Shown piece after piece: positions 36,682-51,600 of a stretch of DNA of 64,000 bases; the stretch's first letter is position 1, and each line of letters opens with the position of its first letter. The stretch is taken from positions 27,201 through 91,200 of the forward strand of contig JTDE01002508.1 of the NCBI GenBank assembly GCA_014338405.1, given 5' to 3'. This stretch comes from Paragonimus skrjabini miyazakii. Lineage: Eukaryota > Platyhelminthes > Trematoda > Plagiorchiida > Troglotrematidae. The notes beneath the pieces are model-generated. The model had not been told where the DNA came from and searched no databases. It was given only the letters and a program-made list of their open reading frames with translations. The position numbers and the translations under genes were made by a program.

Positions 36682-39600
36682 CTAAAATGACAAAAATACG
36701 AAAGGCAATGTCTGCTGTACGCGAAATCCCGGGTGAGAAATCGTTACCTACCAATATCTGAATCGGTTATAAAGCGAAATGTTCGAGATAAACTAACACG
36801 ACTCAGACGGATGTACTAGAGGACAGGTCGATTTGATACATAAGCACAATCAGCGCAGATCAAAAAGACAAGAAAACGTGACTAATAAACATCCGCATCG
36901 TAAAATCCGTAGAAATAATTCAAATGGCGACGCCAGTATATCACCACTGCACTAATAGAACAAACTGAAAGCGGCGACAGTTCCCAGGACGACGAAATAA
37001 AACACACCATTTCGATCAAAAACGCTCACGAACTAAAAATTCACATTAGGCCCATAAACCAGCTTTATAATCAAAAAGGGAATGAATAAACTTTCGCGAA
37101 GAAAAGATATTCGTGACGAAGATAAACTAGATCTCATACGGTGTGACGGCCTGCATACCTCCGTGACCCGTTGTGTTAAAGTGAATAATGAGACTATCAC
37201 ACCGACACTCACCTATGCAAGGCAAGCAAACAGGTAAGAGGTCTGACAAACCACAGTCTTCTGGTCCTTCAGATCGACGCCCGAAAGAAGGCTGATATCT
37301 TCTTTCCCCAAAATATCATACTAGCCCTAGTTCACTGCCGCCAACCCGATGTATTGTGGAACCAGAGGCTTTGGTTGAGGACCCTAATCATTCTTCTGTC
37401 TAGGCCCGTGTGTCGCGGCGATATGTCACCGCACATAAAACGATGAATATTTACAGCACAACTAACTCAATAGTACATTGGTCGTCTCGTCCAGTAAGCT
37501 GCACACAACATGGTAGATAGGCTGAATAAACTGCCGATGACCGGTCCCCTATTTCCCTAACAAATTTAACTGTCAGGTTCCTCCCGAACCACATTTCTCA
37601 CAATTACTTTACAGATCCCACAACAGATATAGCTAATCGTAGTAGCACTGTTCAGGTGAGTCCCATCTCGTACCACCCACCTTTAGGCCTTCCTCGTCCC
37701 CAGCTTAGGTCTACAAGTTAGTACGAGTTAGTACGAATGCCTTCAACGTTCGCACTCCGGAACACAGAGGTCGACAGGCCGCAAGCGCACGGACGTAAGG
37801 CTCATCGGAAGTCGACGTCTTATGCATTTCAGAAACTGTATTCCAGGAAAGTGTTCATTGTATCAAACTGACAGCGTCTGTTCTGTTCACTCGATGCTAC
37901 TGTACACTTCGAGTGACTTCACGGCGGTGATTACTAGTCAGGTTGGAGTAGACACAGTAATCAGCACGTTAGCGTCGTTAACAGTAAGTTGTACCGGCTG
38001 TTAAATACTCAGGCCATCAACAGTTGGGTGAAAACCACATGGTGGTCAAGCAACAACATGGTCACGAAATATGAAGACCCTGACTGCTCCATTAAGCGAA
38101 GTGGGTAGATGTTGCCTGCCTGGATGGGGTCCTCGTGATCACTCAAATCGCTGGTTACAGACATTATCCTAGATGGTAGTATGTCGCAGTCAATACCTGT
38201 ATCATTATCATTTCTAGTTCTTCCATTTAGTCTTCTTTTATTGGTTTCTGACCCTCTTAGTAGCGCTCTCTTCCAAGATATTCCACTTCACGGTTGAGGT
38301 GAGTGGCGGCCCGAGCCACGGTACCTTTTGGTCAAGCTCATGGCTGCTACAATGATGACCATGATAACGTATCGCCGTTAGTTACAGGTGGTGTGGTTCC
38401 ACTCAGTACTGTTGTTCTTGTTGTTCTTCTTGATATTCCGATCACGTGTTGGCATGTTGTTACTTTTTTCTCATTTTCCTGGACAGTGACCTCACCGACC
38501 GCAACGGTTGGCTGTTAAGAATTTGACCACGCCAACGGCAAAGCATAAGCGCCAAACTGGCCTAGGATGCAAGCTTATCAATACTAGCCTTTGATATTGT
38601 AACAGCTGTTAGACCTGAATCTCACAAGATATGCATGATGCAAGTGCTGTAGCATGCAGCATGATAGTTTTTGGGCTAACAGAACATCGGATGTCAGATA
38701 AATGCAATGTAGTATCCTGGTTGGTAGATTCAGAACTACTAACTAGAACTGAAGCCCGCAATTGCGTTTCGACTCTCAAACGCGATAAGAATGCAGGTGC
38801 GGATGGCCTCGTGACAACAATTTTCAAAGTTGGTGTGGTGACGTCAGTCGGGACCTCGATTCAGTTGTTGCAGCTTGTGTGGACAACGGAGAACATCCCT
38901 CTTTGATGGGACACTCAAAATTAGTTCCAATATTCAAGAAAAGAGTTAGAACCCTTGGAAAACTACGGAGGGACTAGTTTGATCCCAGCGATAACTAGGG
39001 TTCTGGATACCATTGTGTACCGTACACCTCAACATGCGATGGGATACGCGCTACGGGCATCAACTGGTCGTCTGCCGCACTGCACACTCTTTGCTGACGT
39101 TGCGGTCGACCGGCATAAGGTGCAGAGAGGACAGGTGACTACCTGGCGTAAGGAAATGACGTCACTCACTAAAGACTAGATACTGTGCGTCGGATTCGTC
39201 TCCCTAGCTGGGGCTACCGCGATCCAAAGAGTCAGTGGCTGGAGATTGGGTAAGATGGCGGATAATTGGCCCCAGCAGCGTAAACGTGCCGTTGTTTGGT
39301 CGAGTTATCTGAAAAGCGAATGCGGTTAATGGCACCGGACGGTAAAACCTGTAAGAAAGCTGTCCTGCTGGTGACGCCTTACTTTCAATTGTAGTTCAGC
39401 TGTTTGTTTACAAAGTGTAGACACTTGGACGTTGAATGGTTGAGTATGAACAGCTGGTTTTAATAGTTAGGCCCCATCCCTACCCTTTCTTTTAACGTTC
39501 TGGCCAAGGCTTGCTATTTTCCTCATGGTTGTATGGGAGATGGGAATCCATTTGAACCACTGATTTATTACTGTATTTGAGGATAAGAGAAAAACGGGTG

Positions 39601-42600
39601 ATCGTTTCACGCGGATAATCTAGTGCACAAGTAGTGAAAGGCTAACGACAGACACAATGTTAAACGAAGATATGGAATCGATGGCTTACCAGCAATATTG
39701 GTACCCTTGGTTGCGGAGATGGGGTGGATATTTAAAAATTGCGGAATGTAGCTCGGTAGAAGTTCTCGAGATAGGCCACTGTGTGCTTGAGCAGACGGGG
39801 ACTGAATTTCTTCGAGCCATTTCAAGGTCTCTTGAGTCTCCTTCTCCACACCGGGGAGGTCGATCTGGAGAATTTAAATAGACATGCATGTAAGCAAACG
39901 TGAATATAAGTAGGTTGAGAACGCTAAACACTTTCGTGCAACCGTTTTGGTTACAAACTGTTCAATAACGGATAGGATCGTTCTTGAGCAGACGACTAGT
40001 TGCACAAATAGCGATATACTACGGGCAAAGCTGACCGGCCCAAAGTAGGTAAAACTATCTAATCTCCTACTTATAATAATGTTTAAGGCACTTAACAATA
40101 CGTCAAATAAGGATGCTAGGTTGAATGGTACATGAAAAGATACGTACGACAAAAACAACAACCTCCGAAGCAACCTTTCTGTTAATCCATGTCACCCAGC
40201 TCTTAATCTATGCTGATATCTTGAAGAGGTAATCAGACCTGTGCACCGCGTGTATCGAGGGATTGCTAACCAGAACTTCAACCCTTCCAGGAGCAATCTT
40301 GCCAGACAGGCTAGCATTTTCACTCGAAGAGTTGTATGTAGCACTAGTGACCGTGTAGGAGTCATCCAGTAGAACCATCTTTTACAATTGCAGCACGGCT
40401 GTCCTTCAACTGAGAAAGAAGGGGGGTCAGTAAGAGAGTACTGATATCGTCTAATGGTTGGCCGTGGCCTCGGAGTATTATTTCATACGGTCAATAAACC
40501 CATGGTATCATTCAAAAGCTTGACGTGGCCTCCACCACTTGGTCTACGTGCAGCAATGATTCGAATCAGAGAGCACTACCTCATTCACTGCGTCCTCGGG
40601 CTAGGTAAACCTCGCACTGCCAAGTAACTCAGACTGTTGAGTCACTGGCTCCGGTCCCCAAGAAAACCTTATTTACCGCTGTCTCGCAGGTCGGACTTGT
40701 GGCTCAGAGGCTCGAGATGGGGTCCCTCAAGTGAACTCTCTTTCGAGATAAAAACTACTGGGAAGTATCAAAAACTAACGTTGTCATGACAGACAAGTCC
40801 ACGTATTTTTACCTTCTTCCTCTGCTGCTAACTACCCTATATTCAAATTAAGACAATCGATAAACAGTGGCACTGTTAGCGTCTACACTCTTCAACAAAT
40901 AAGTCAGCAAGCTACCCTGGCGAGCACCCTTTCGAACCTGGGACTTGATTTACTCCGTTTATCCACGAGGCGCCTTTACGATCCTAGCTTTGTCTTTCAG
41001 CTGAGTTCGCCTTTGCATAATACTAGGGATCAACCGTTCGTTCTCGACATCTTTGGTGATGGTGAAGTTGAAGCTCATGGCCGAGCTGGAGTGGAAACGG
41101 CACTCAGCGCTAAGGCATAGCAGAGCCTGCTTGATGAGATCTCAGTGAGCTATCATCTATGGACTGTCAGAGTAACCCCTTTAGTCACTATCGGTCGACA
41201 TAGATTAGAAATACGTTGCTCATGTGTTATACCTGCACACGGTCCAATATACAACAGCCCACATGTTGTCAAGATCAACTTCTACGGCGCCCTCTTTGAT
41301 CGTCTGATATAAACTAAGCATTCGTACATCGTAGTGCCTGCTGGCGACATGGATGCACAACGTGGTCATCTTACTTCAGAGAGGAAGCGGACGGATAGTA
41401 TGGTCTGTGTCCGTGTGCAACGCACTGAAAGTGACTATCGGCCATTAGGATTACACGCATCCCATGGCTCTATATATCGAATAGGGCGGTTAATCACAAA
41501 CGACGGCAATGAGTCACGTGGATGCCACGTTGTCCAACTCAGCCATGAGACTAAATTGATCATGCGGTCGTCAGCTGCCGCTGGCACCACACCACTAACG
41601 ATTGTAGTTCGTTTTGGAACAACCACCTTGATGCAGATCATGTCTGCGTTCGTGATCATTTTGTTCTATCGTTAACTCAGAGGTTACCTACTTATAAATA
41701 TGAAGTACTCAAAGTGAAAGTGGGCAATGGTAGCACACAAAACGCCTATAAAACAGCACTGATCGTTAACCTGCTCGGGTCACAACAGTGGAATGACCCA
41801 AATGAGCACCGAGCAAAACCCTCAGTAGCTATGCGAATCTCTTATGAATAGATCTATTCCAAAGGAGCAGTGTAGAAAGGACGGAAACGGATTTCCTCTG
41901 ATTAAACAGAAGTTATGAACAAACGTTAACAGATCCGCTTGAATCCGAATATGGCAGAGACCGCTGTGAATTGAAAAGCAAGCTTACGAAGAGTTTGCAT
42001 AATGGCCGTAAGGCTTACTTCTCCGAGTAAGCTGAAGAGAAATAAAATGCATTTTTACCAGAGAATAGCCGTGCGCTGCTTTTCCCAATTCGTGGTTGCA
42101 CTGGTAAACAACAAGATGTTGGTGAAATGAAATGTGAAAACGGTGGCACACGTATTTACAGCTAGTGACGGCGAACAGACAAATAGGTTGAACACCTTGA
42201 TGAACAGCTCGCTGGCCTGACCCAGCCCAATCAGCTGTGGATAATGGAAATTGTGTGGTTAGGTACATCGTTCCACACAATCCTCTGCCAGACGCTTTGG
42301 GGCATAAAATGTTGGAATGTAATAAAGCTATAGATGCGGATCATCTTTCTTCAGCATTTTTCAGAGACGACTTTTGGAGATTTTCGTCCGAACTGACCGC
42401 AGTCCTCCGTTTCATACAGGTGACTGAAGAGGTGCATCGTGATTGGTGCCTGTCAACCCCATCTTCAAAGGATGTGCCAGACCATCACGCAACAACCACT
42501 AACATGCCCTGCCGTATCCACAATGCTCAGAGGTCTTACACTGTGGCGGTCTCGGAAACACAGAGAAAATCAGATATGGGAATATCAGGTCTATGGCTAC

Positions 42601-45600
42601 GTCACGGCTGTATTGATCATAGGTTTACCTTGGGACAGACAATTAAGCATCGGTACTCCTTTTTCAGCCAATGGTCGTGGTATTTTTGGATCTGAAGACT
42701 GCCTTTGACAGTTGCTCGATACGCTGGGGCTGTCTCCATCCCAGAGGAGTCTTTGTGAAGCATGTTATTCTGTTGGAGTTGTTGTGTGTCCACTATGAGT
42801 GCAGAGTGCACATTTGTGGGCAACAATCTCGAACGCTCTCCACGTTAAGTGGCGCTCGACAGGCGTGCCCGATCCTCCCTTTCCTTTTCGACATCGTGAT
42901 GGACGATGTTCTGGAAGGATCCTTCAGAGGCTTGAAGGATTTCTCAGTGGGGCCTTTACCAGGTAGTAAGCTGACTGATATTGACCATAGGAACGAAAGT
43001 GCCTCACGTAGTTATTTTGTAGAGGACAAGCAGACCCCACTGAATCGGTTAAATGATACAGCTAATCTGAATGGTACACATTTTGCACTTTCAAAGCGTA
43101 AATTGTTGGTAGAGGACTGAGTTGATACTCACCTTGGCAGATTACCGAAGATTGTCGGCAGTTTCACCTACCTGGGTACTGTCACTTCGTCAGCCTGTAT
43201 TGCTGCCGAGATGTCCATTCGGATAGTGAAATTACGTACAGCACCCGCTAACCTACGTCACTTGTGTCGCAGACATCCACTCAACTACTAGGAGCAGAAT
43301 GTACAATGTGCGTGCGTTCAGCTTTACTCTCTGGATCACGGTTCCGATCTTACGTACAGACTCTCGAAATGTGATTACCACTGTCTCCGCCAGTTACCGT
43401 GCATCAAACAGGCTGTGTGTAAGCAACACGATAGTCGGTCGGCGTTATCTGTGAAACGTGCAAGCCCGTGACCGATAGGCAAGGTAGAAAAAACGCAATC
43501 TCTGCTGGTTGGGTCATGTACTCCATATGTCAAAGGAGCATACTGCCAAGCTGCACATTGTTTGGTATGAATGTTGATGGTTAGAAAAAACCGCAATGGT
43601 ATACAGTTGTACTTATTTGTTACTCTGCTATTTCATGGATCACAGTTAAGAACAATGACAACTGCAAACACTGTACCCACGGGCACGGCTCAAATATGAA
43701 AATGAGTGAATGATGGTACGCAATGGAAAATGAGACCAAGCGGCACGGCGCTAAAAAAACAAACTCAATTCGAGTCAAACAGGTGAAATTGATGTTAACG
43801 CAAGTTGATCGGTTTGATTAGAAAAACTGTCCATAGCAGGATATAGGTAGAAAATGAGGACAATTTAAAATCGATTAATCCAAATGCTTTCCGTCATTTG
43901 GACAGTCAATAAGGAAAATAACTACAGCCATATTATTCAGAAGTCAGAACAGAAACTGATAGCTCACATGCGTCTAAGGATATACAATAAACCCAGGAAA
44001 CCTAGGTATTTGTGTGCTTAATCAATGAACAAATTAAGGATGAATAACGTGAACACAACCGATGGAATATCATCCAAAACACTCACGGTGAAAGCATTAC
44101 AGCACACTGTTGTTTGCTCACTTTGTTCAAAACACACATGAATGGTTTTTCCAGCAGAAATCCACCTGACCACCGTTCCAGCATTTGCATCAAGATATAG
44201 GCACAAGCGAGAGGACTTCGCCATGGACTATACTGATTACGTTGGAACCCAGAAGCGTCCAAAACTAAGAGCAAACACGAACTACGTTCTACGTGCTTCA
44301 AAAAGTTCGTGTGTCTCAGAGCGGGTAGGGTGGGTGTATCACAATCGGAGCTGTCCGCAGTAGCCTGATTAGGCAGAATGTTACCAGCTTCTGAATAAGT
44401 CGCGTAAATGTCGTCTAAACCTAAGGGAAGAGAAGCACAAAAACAATTTGTTTGATAGTTGATTGATATGTACCACGTTTTGTAAGGGTCGAGATAAAAA
44501 GCAACTCATGTTCATTCACCAAGTGGAAATAGGCAGATTGTGAATCAGTCCGCTGATGGCATAAACTGATCATAAGATAAGTATCGTGCAGTCTATAAAC
44601 AAGTCACGATATATAGAAGACCTATCATACAAGAGAGAATCAAGCGGGTTCGGTAATTTCGGATAGTTGTGAACAGTGGTGGTGTTGTTCGTAATCTGTT
44701 CGGTAATCTAGCAGGAGCTCACTAAAAGTCGACGAGCTGAGCCACTTCCTTGTGGTACCAATTAGACAGTTTTGGTGGATGCTTTGATTGGTGAAGATCT
44801 CAGTAACTCCAGATAGAACTAACCACCTTGTCTAGTATGAAGGTGCTCAGTACAACCGAATACAAAAATATATACCAAAATATACACCAAAATTATACCG
44901 CCAACGCCTTCGAGGAGAGATTAACTCGCACGCGGAGGCGCGCACAGAATATGTGTACAAAATGTAACAAGGGGTGCAAACCTATTGTTGATCTGTATGC
45001 ACAATAACAATGGAGAACGGACAGTAGGCAGTCAGCAACTTCGACTACTCAAGTTGGGAAACACAAATCGACGACCATAATTCGTACAAACTAACACAGA
45101 AAGTGTGTATCCCTTCGAACGCAACATTTGGGGAATAGACTGTATGAAAACCTTAGTACACAACTAGTCTCAGTAGGAATCAACACATCTCCGAAGATTT
45201 GCCGGCGAACTATCACCATCGTGTCCTATTAGATGTGAATTTTGCCAACGACTTCAGCATTGGTTCCTAGATGGCAAACATTCGCGAACATCCGGACGCG
45301 CTTCTGTGCGCTGGAAAAGAATGTAAACCCATCCCCAATACCATCGGAAGCATGTCTCCACAGCCTAATGCCAGATTAGACACAGAATCTCAATCAATGT
45401 TCAGGATGGTATACACAGTTAATTCAAGTCGCATTGGTTCATTTGGAATTCAACGGCAGTTCTCAGACAGACTGATCAACCCCTTGTCCTGGTCTACAGT
45501 CTTCACGTAGACATATTCACTGTCACAGTCAAGGAAATTAGAAAGCAGCAAAACATCTCAAGGTTTCTCATACATATGGTGAAAGATTTACCAGCGTTTT

Positions 45601-48600
45601 GATCTTGTGACAGTAAGAGTCCATGCCTCAAAAAAGGGGGGGAATAATCAGCCAACTACGGCCTCCCGATCGACCCTAACGAACACTGGTTCGAGGAATC
45701 ACCAGCTCAAACAAACATGGAAAAACGGACATCAGATACCAACCCGTTCATATGATTCGTAAGCATCTTTGGGTTCCACCATCCATGAAAAACGGTAAAG
45801 GCGTACAAACCATCGTGGCTAAAACCCACCCACCCTAACGAGAACGAAAAATGCACTGCACAAATCCCTTTAAACTAGGATAAAAAATATCGGGACTGGA
45901 TAACAAAGGTCTTGTATAAAGCGGGCGAGAAATTGTAACACAGAAACACAAACAGCAATTAAAACGGGTCCGAGTAACAGAAGTAAAACGTTCATCATAA
46001 ATGGTATGTGGGGGGCTGAGCCGTACCGAAGCGAAAATCACATTACAAAACTTGGACAATTCAAACTAGGGTCAACAGAGTTGCTGTGCTGACTAGTCGT
46101 TTAAAAGGGCGGAATTCATCATAACGTAGGGGAGGAGATCATGTGAAAACGGGACTGCACACCAAATAGTATCTAATCCTAACATCTTTTTCTTTTAAAA
46201 AATGATATCAGTAACACGATTGCAGTCACGGAGTTGCCTTTATTAGCTGAACCGCGACATTCCGACGAATGGGCTATCCGTACAATGAAAGAAGTCTCAA
46301 AGACTTAGCTAGGTTAGCAGGCACATCTGTTTCACACTTCCAACTGCAGTGACATTCCACTGCTGCATTCCACAACGGTTGTGCTGTTTTCCTTGGTAGT
46401 AAGACATTCAACGGTGTCCTTAGTTCTCGACTAGATATGACCTCCACTGACGCAGTGTAGTTAACCGGCCAAATGAATGCGGCCGTTCACCAGTGTGTAT
46501 TTTAGAACGCTCGGGATATGCGATCAACTGGTCAACCAATCAGACTACACAGCCTGCGATAGTTTACTCACGTACTCCGCAAGCCTGCTGGGTGTTTACC
46601 GCACCCGACCTTATGTATAGAGACCACCAACAATTGGGTGACCCCGTGGTGGTCAAGCAGCAACGTAGTCCCAATTATGAAGACCATGATTGTTCCACTG
46701 AATAAGGTGATTAGGTATCGCCTACTCGGCTGGAGTCCTCGTGACCACTCAAAACGCTGCCTAGGAACGCCATTCGAGAAGGCAATGTGCCGCAGTCAAT
46801 TTTGTACCCGAATTCATATCGTTTTTAGCTCTTCGACTTAGCGCTGTTTTAAAACACCCAGTTATTTTGATTCAGTTCACCAATAAAGACGGGAGACCTA
46901 GATCGCGAGATATTGACATTTTGCGTATTCTCCTCAGTCACGAACGTCAAACGTTGAAGCACAGGCAATATGTGGATAGTAACAACATCAGAACGGTTAG
47001 TCATTGGGGATTATATAAAAGGAGAACTGCAAGCGGCCTCAAAACTGAAAGTGATTGTGCAATAAAGTGTTTTAAGTCAACGTGGGAAACCACCAGAAAC
47101 ATTTTTCATTATAAGATATCCGCACCAAATTTTGTACGAATGAAGTCAAACAGTTTGGGCGGCGTGTTTAACATGTTACAAATGGATTGAGAATAAAACA
47201 ACGTTATGAGCAAGTTGTAATACTCTACATTTCAACCACCTAGGATGGCCCCCTTCAGGAGTGTTGTAATCGATGTGGATGGATAAACACCAGACGCAAA
47301 CGAATCTTATCTACATCAGTCATACTCCCATCTAATGGGCAAACGATTAGACCAACCAATTCCTACAGTTTCTTAACTTAAAATACAACGGCATTGTATT
47401 CACATTGGAAACTGAAACTGGTGAACGTTCACTTAGTTTCTAGAGTGCCTAGTGAAAGTTGAGGAGCACCAGAGATTCCAGGATTCTGTGTACCGAAAAC
47501 TAACTCATTCTGGTCGTTATCTCAACTTCAACTCGTCGCATCCCATCGGCATGAAGAGAACAACCATCAAATCATTCGTTAATAGGGCTACTAAGGGTTG
47601 CAATACTGAACTCACCAAAACAATAGAAATTTCTCGAAATAAAGAAATGCTAGTCGCCAATCAATGTCCAAACGCGTTTATTGAGAACACAGTTAAGCGC
47701 ATGTCGACTAAGGAGGAGACCGAAACGACCAGAACTTTCAAGTCTACTGTGCAAATATCATGAACAGATATGTGAAAATATTCGCTCCATCCTGTCTGAG
47801 TATGCTTTACGAATCGTATTCCGGTTAGATAATACTTTGGAACGACTGGTGATGCATCCTAGAAATCCGGTTTCTATGGGCGACCAGACAGACTGTGTTT
47901 ACGAAATCAAATGCGGTGATTGCGACGCCAGTTACATAGGAGAGACAAGCAGACAACTGAAAGTACGTGTTGCCGAACACAAAAGGCACACGAGGTTACC
48001 TCCTAAGAAGGCATATCAACTTAAGAAGCTAGAGAAGGATTCAGCTAACGCACTACATGCACTGTCAGATAATCACAACGTAGGTTTTGATCAAGCTCGA
48101 GTGATTCACAGGGATCTGCCTTCCCATGCGGAGCGCTGCTGCGCTGAAGCTCTCATCATTTACACGCTTGTGTTAACTGCAATGATAACAAACCCCTGTC
48201 TGCAGTGTGGCGTAGATGGATAAACAACACCAGACACAAACGAACCTTATCTACATCAGTCTTACTCCCACTTAATAGGCAAACGATTAGACCAACCAAT
48301 TCAGTGGCAGCGCAGATTGACCTAGCCACGGCAAATCCCACGTGACTTCTGTTCCTTTGTTAGTGTGAGTTCGATTACAACACTCCTGAGAAAGGCCACC
48401 TGTGGTGGTTGAAACGTAGAGTATTACAACTTGCCCATAACGTTGTGTTATTCTCAACCCATTTATCAATTTTTCATTATAGGTTATGTTTTACACACGC
48501 AGTGTTCGTCGATCGATCTCCAAGTGTGACGCGAAATTACTGCGATACCTAATGTGGTGTCGATCTTGATTCGAACGTGCAAATAATCGATATCAATTAC

Positions 48601-51600
48601 TATGTACTTGCTTCTTGAGATGGCAGGAGCTTTAAGCGAGGCTATGAATACGTTGAACTTGTATTACCACGTTTCCTGCAGACCACTGCATTTCGCTTTA
48701 TGCAGCCTTTCCGTTCGACAGCAACATTCGTTGTCTTCTTCAGCTGCAGCCGTAGCACTTGTTCTTCGTGTAAGGACAACACCGAGAACAGCATCATTCC
48801 CTGAATTACCAACGGGTTGTACTCTGCCTTGTTTGATTGTCCTGGTCACGGCTCTTCCTCTTTTTGTTTGATCCGATCGATGCAAGCGAACGTAAGAACC
48901 AACGAAGTTTGTTAGGTGGTGATGATGACTGTCAAATTTAAGGCTAATTAACTGTCACAGCTAACCGGAGAGTCGTTTCACGATTCTGCTCAATTCCGCC
49001 TAAAATGAATGTCCGGACGACTGCATCCTGAAGTGATTAGAGGTTATAAACGAAGACAAAACACTCAGACTGATCAATTATTACGTTGCGGCGTCAACCT
49101 TTACCAGCTTCAGGTATTTAGATTGAACATTTAACAGTGAAGCCTGTCCGCAAAATATGTTGGTCAGGAGTTGCGTGAAATTATTAAACTCTACATATCG
49201 AGGGTTTTGGAACAACGAAATTTATAAAGTTCCCGTGCTCCGCTGTCCACAGTTTTCGTAGCAGTAATCGAGTTTTCTTGAACCGCGCCTCCAACATTAG
49301 GCTAGATACAAGAACGTAAGTGAATTCGTTTACGGAGTTTGCACCGTTTCTGTAGCAAAACAATACAGCAGTCGTGTTGACAGCCAATTCCGCATATGCA
49401 GCTTCTCCGTCAGCGTTTCAAAAAGCTTCTCGGAGTAGACTTCAAATCGCCCTTTTGTTACAGCAGCAACTAATGCCGTTGTTCACTCTGTAACCAACAT
49501 GTGGTTTCTTCCGCATAACGCCCCTTCTAATTAAAGAAGTAAAGGTAAGGAGTGGGCAACGAAATTCAGATGGTAAGCCCAACTAGTATAAAGTCAATGC
49601 TCGCCTCGAGTAACACACCGGTGATTGACTGTATCGACTTTGGAAGTACAATTATGTCAAAATCCGACCCAACCCTATCCTCCCCTACAAATATTTATCC
49701 CTGTTCATTCTACCTTATCGTTAACTGGACCTTGACCTAGATGTTTTTTTTTGTTTTATCGTGTCAATTTGATAGTTGTGTGAATGTCCATTTGCCGGTT
49801 ATTGTATTTTGTTTGTGGGGTGCGTGAATCATCTTTTTTTGGAACTCGCCTCGCCTTGCCTTTGGAACTCGCCTTGCAGCCGAAACAAACAGTCCAATGG
49901 TTTCACTAAACAGCCTCCAACTGCATGTTGGGACTGCGGTAAGCGGAATTTCGTAAGATATTGCACATTCAGACAGCGTTGATATAAAATGTGTCACAAG
50001 CTGATCACAAAAACACTCGTTGTCTACTCAAACAAACGGGAAATAAGTAATTGGATCACAAAATCCAAAAACAGCAGACTGTGTGATTTCTGATCTAGCG
50101 AGTTTTGCTGCATCACGTACACACTACAGCGATGGCGCTTATAACAGTCAAACAAGGTTAGTAAAAAGAAATACAAGACGGCATACACATACGAGGAAAT
50201 TGTTCAGCTACTATGGCAGTTTCAGGTTGACGACCAAGCCTTTCTGTTGACAGCCAGAAGTTTCCAGTTGGAGAAAGGAACAGATTCTGCGAACCGAAGT
50301 AACCGCCGGAGATTGACTATGTGAGTGACTGATAGTATCGATCACTATTTCATCAGCCATGCACGAAATTTGCGCGCCATTCAACAACTGGCAGGGGTTA
50401 CGAGTGAGTCAAGGTGATTTGACGAAATTAAGGAAACATACAATTTCGACCTTCTCTCCATTCCTTTTAATCCTAATGTGAAAATTGTGGTCGCAGCAGA
50501 GACAGCAAGGTGTTGCGTGGGTACCGTTATTATTCACGTTTTTCCTGACGGCTTTAGATAAACGAATACGCAAACAGTATGAACGCTTACATTTCCTGGA
50601 AAGAATTCTGGATAGATGAAAAAGAAAAGTTTGTCAATTACATTCGCCGTGAAAACGATCAGTAAAATACCTTGTGGTCGATACAACACGCTCTCACAGA
50701 CAAATCGCTATACCTTGGTTCCATGGGAAGTATTCCGGTATGCTAACTCAGTCGGTCAAAAAGATAGGTCACACTAGTGTTGAACTATAATTTTTAGTTT
50801 CAACACCGACATACAGAATGGTCAAAAAGACGATTTACGGTTGGTTGACTTGCACACTGTTTTAAAAGAAAGTGTGACTGGGATCGAGACTACAGTTGAA
50901 AGTGATATTAACCAGATGGTTGACGACGCTATTCGCGCATCCTCAGGTATATTTAAACGAGTTTGATCTGCTACTTAGGGAGACGAAAAGCATCGGCAGG
51001 TTTTCAAGTATGTACGAGGGTCTGTGTCAAATTCTAGCTGAGAAAAAGCGACGTCAGCACTTCTTGCGCCATGAATCACTACGGCTGATCAGCTCATACC
51101 TAATATTTGTAGAAACGATAGCGATCACAATAGCACTGCATCAGTGTTTCGAAACAGTTCCAGACAGCCCATCTGGATGCTAGTCACATAAAGACCCGGT
51201 ATGAAACTTTGATAATTGTACAATGGATCAAGGGTTCATATCGGTGCAATGTAACGGCTTCAGCAAAAGAAGTATACGTATTGGTTGGGCAATACAACAC
51301 AGAAACTTTCTCATCATCATCATCACCATCATAGACAGCAACACATCAGTGGTTCACACCGATGCTTAACTGTCACACAACCATGAAGAAGAAAAAGCAG
51401 ACCCTNNNNNNNNNNNNNNNNNNNNNNNNNNNNNNNNNNNNNNNNNNNNNNNNNNNNNNNNNNNNNNNNNNNNNNNNNNNNNNNNNNNNNNNNNNNNNNN
51501 NNNNNNNNNNNNNNNNNNNNNNNNNNNNNNNNNNNNNNNNNNNNNNNNNNNNNNNNNNNNNNNNNNNNNNNNNNNNNNNNNNNNNNNNNNNNNNNNNNNN

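Larger units (their letters stand above)
38708..40001 (+). repeat. 1294-bp inverted repeat, left arm (contains exon 5)
   Basis: Every position x in this arm pairs with 94576 minus x in the right arm 54575-55868. Both arms have the same length. I noticed only three differences in the parts compared (38851, 39965, 39967), so identity is above 99.5%. Homology breaks sharply at both edges. The arm contains an internally deleted RTE copy (38750-39335) and, on the - strand, exon 5 of the GTPBP10 homologue with its intron flanks. Confidence 0.92.
47100..48470 (+). mobile_element. Penelope-like element with compound ends
   Basis: This 5'-truncated PLE sits in intron 3 of the GTPBP10 homologue. Coding remnants: an RT C-terminal part at 47452-47763 (SVYRKLTHSGRYLNFNSSHP, FIENTVKRMSTKEE), then a GIY-YIG endonuclease in the next frame at about 47760-48225. 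The endonuclease has CVYEIKCGDCDASYIGETSR (C-x2-C with SYIG, then RxxEHK and the final NP). Ends: 47276-47366 and 48209-48303 are direct repeats, while 47195-47271 is the reverse complement of about 48362-48455. This mixture of inverted and direct terminal pieces fits the known pseudo-LTR structure of PLEs. One frame change separates RT and endonuclease, and the RT core is missing. Confidence 0.85.

Noticed and set aside
50896..51183. 95-codon + strand frame as missing GTPBP10 sequence
   Set aside because: It is on the wrong strand and shows no similarity to the G domain; the gene is complete without it.
51310..51332. TCA-repeat as a CRISPR or regulatory array
   Set aside because: It is a simple trinucleotide run, best read as the tandem-repeat tail of the neighbouring RTE copy.
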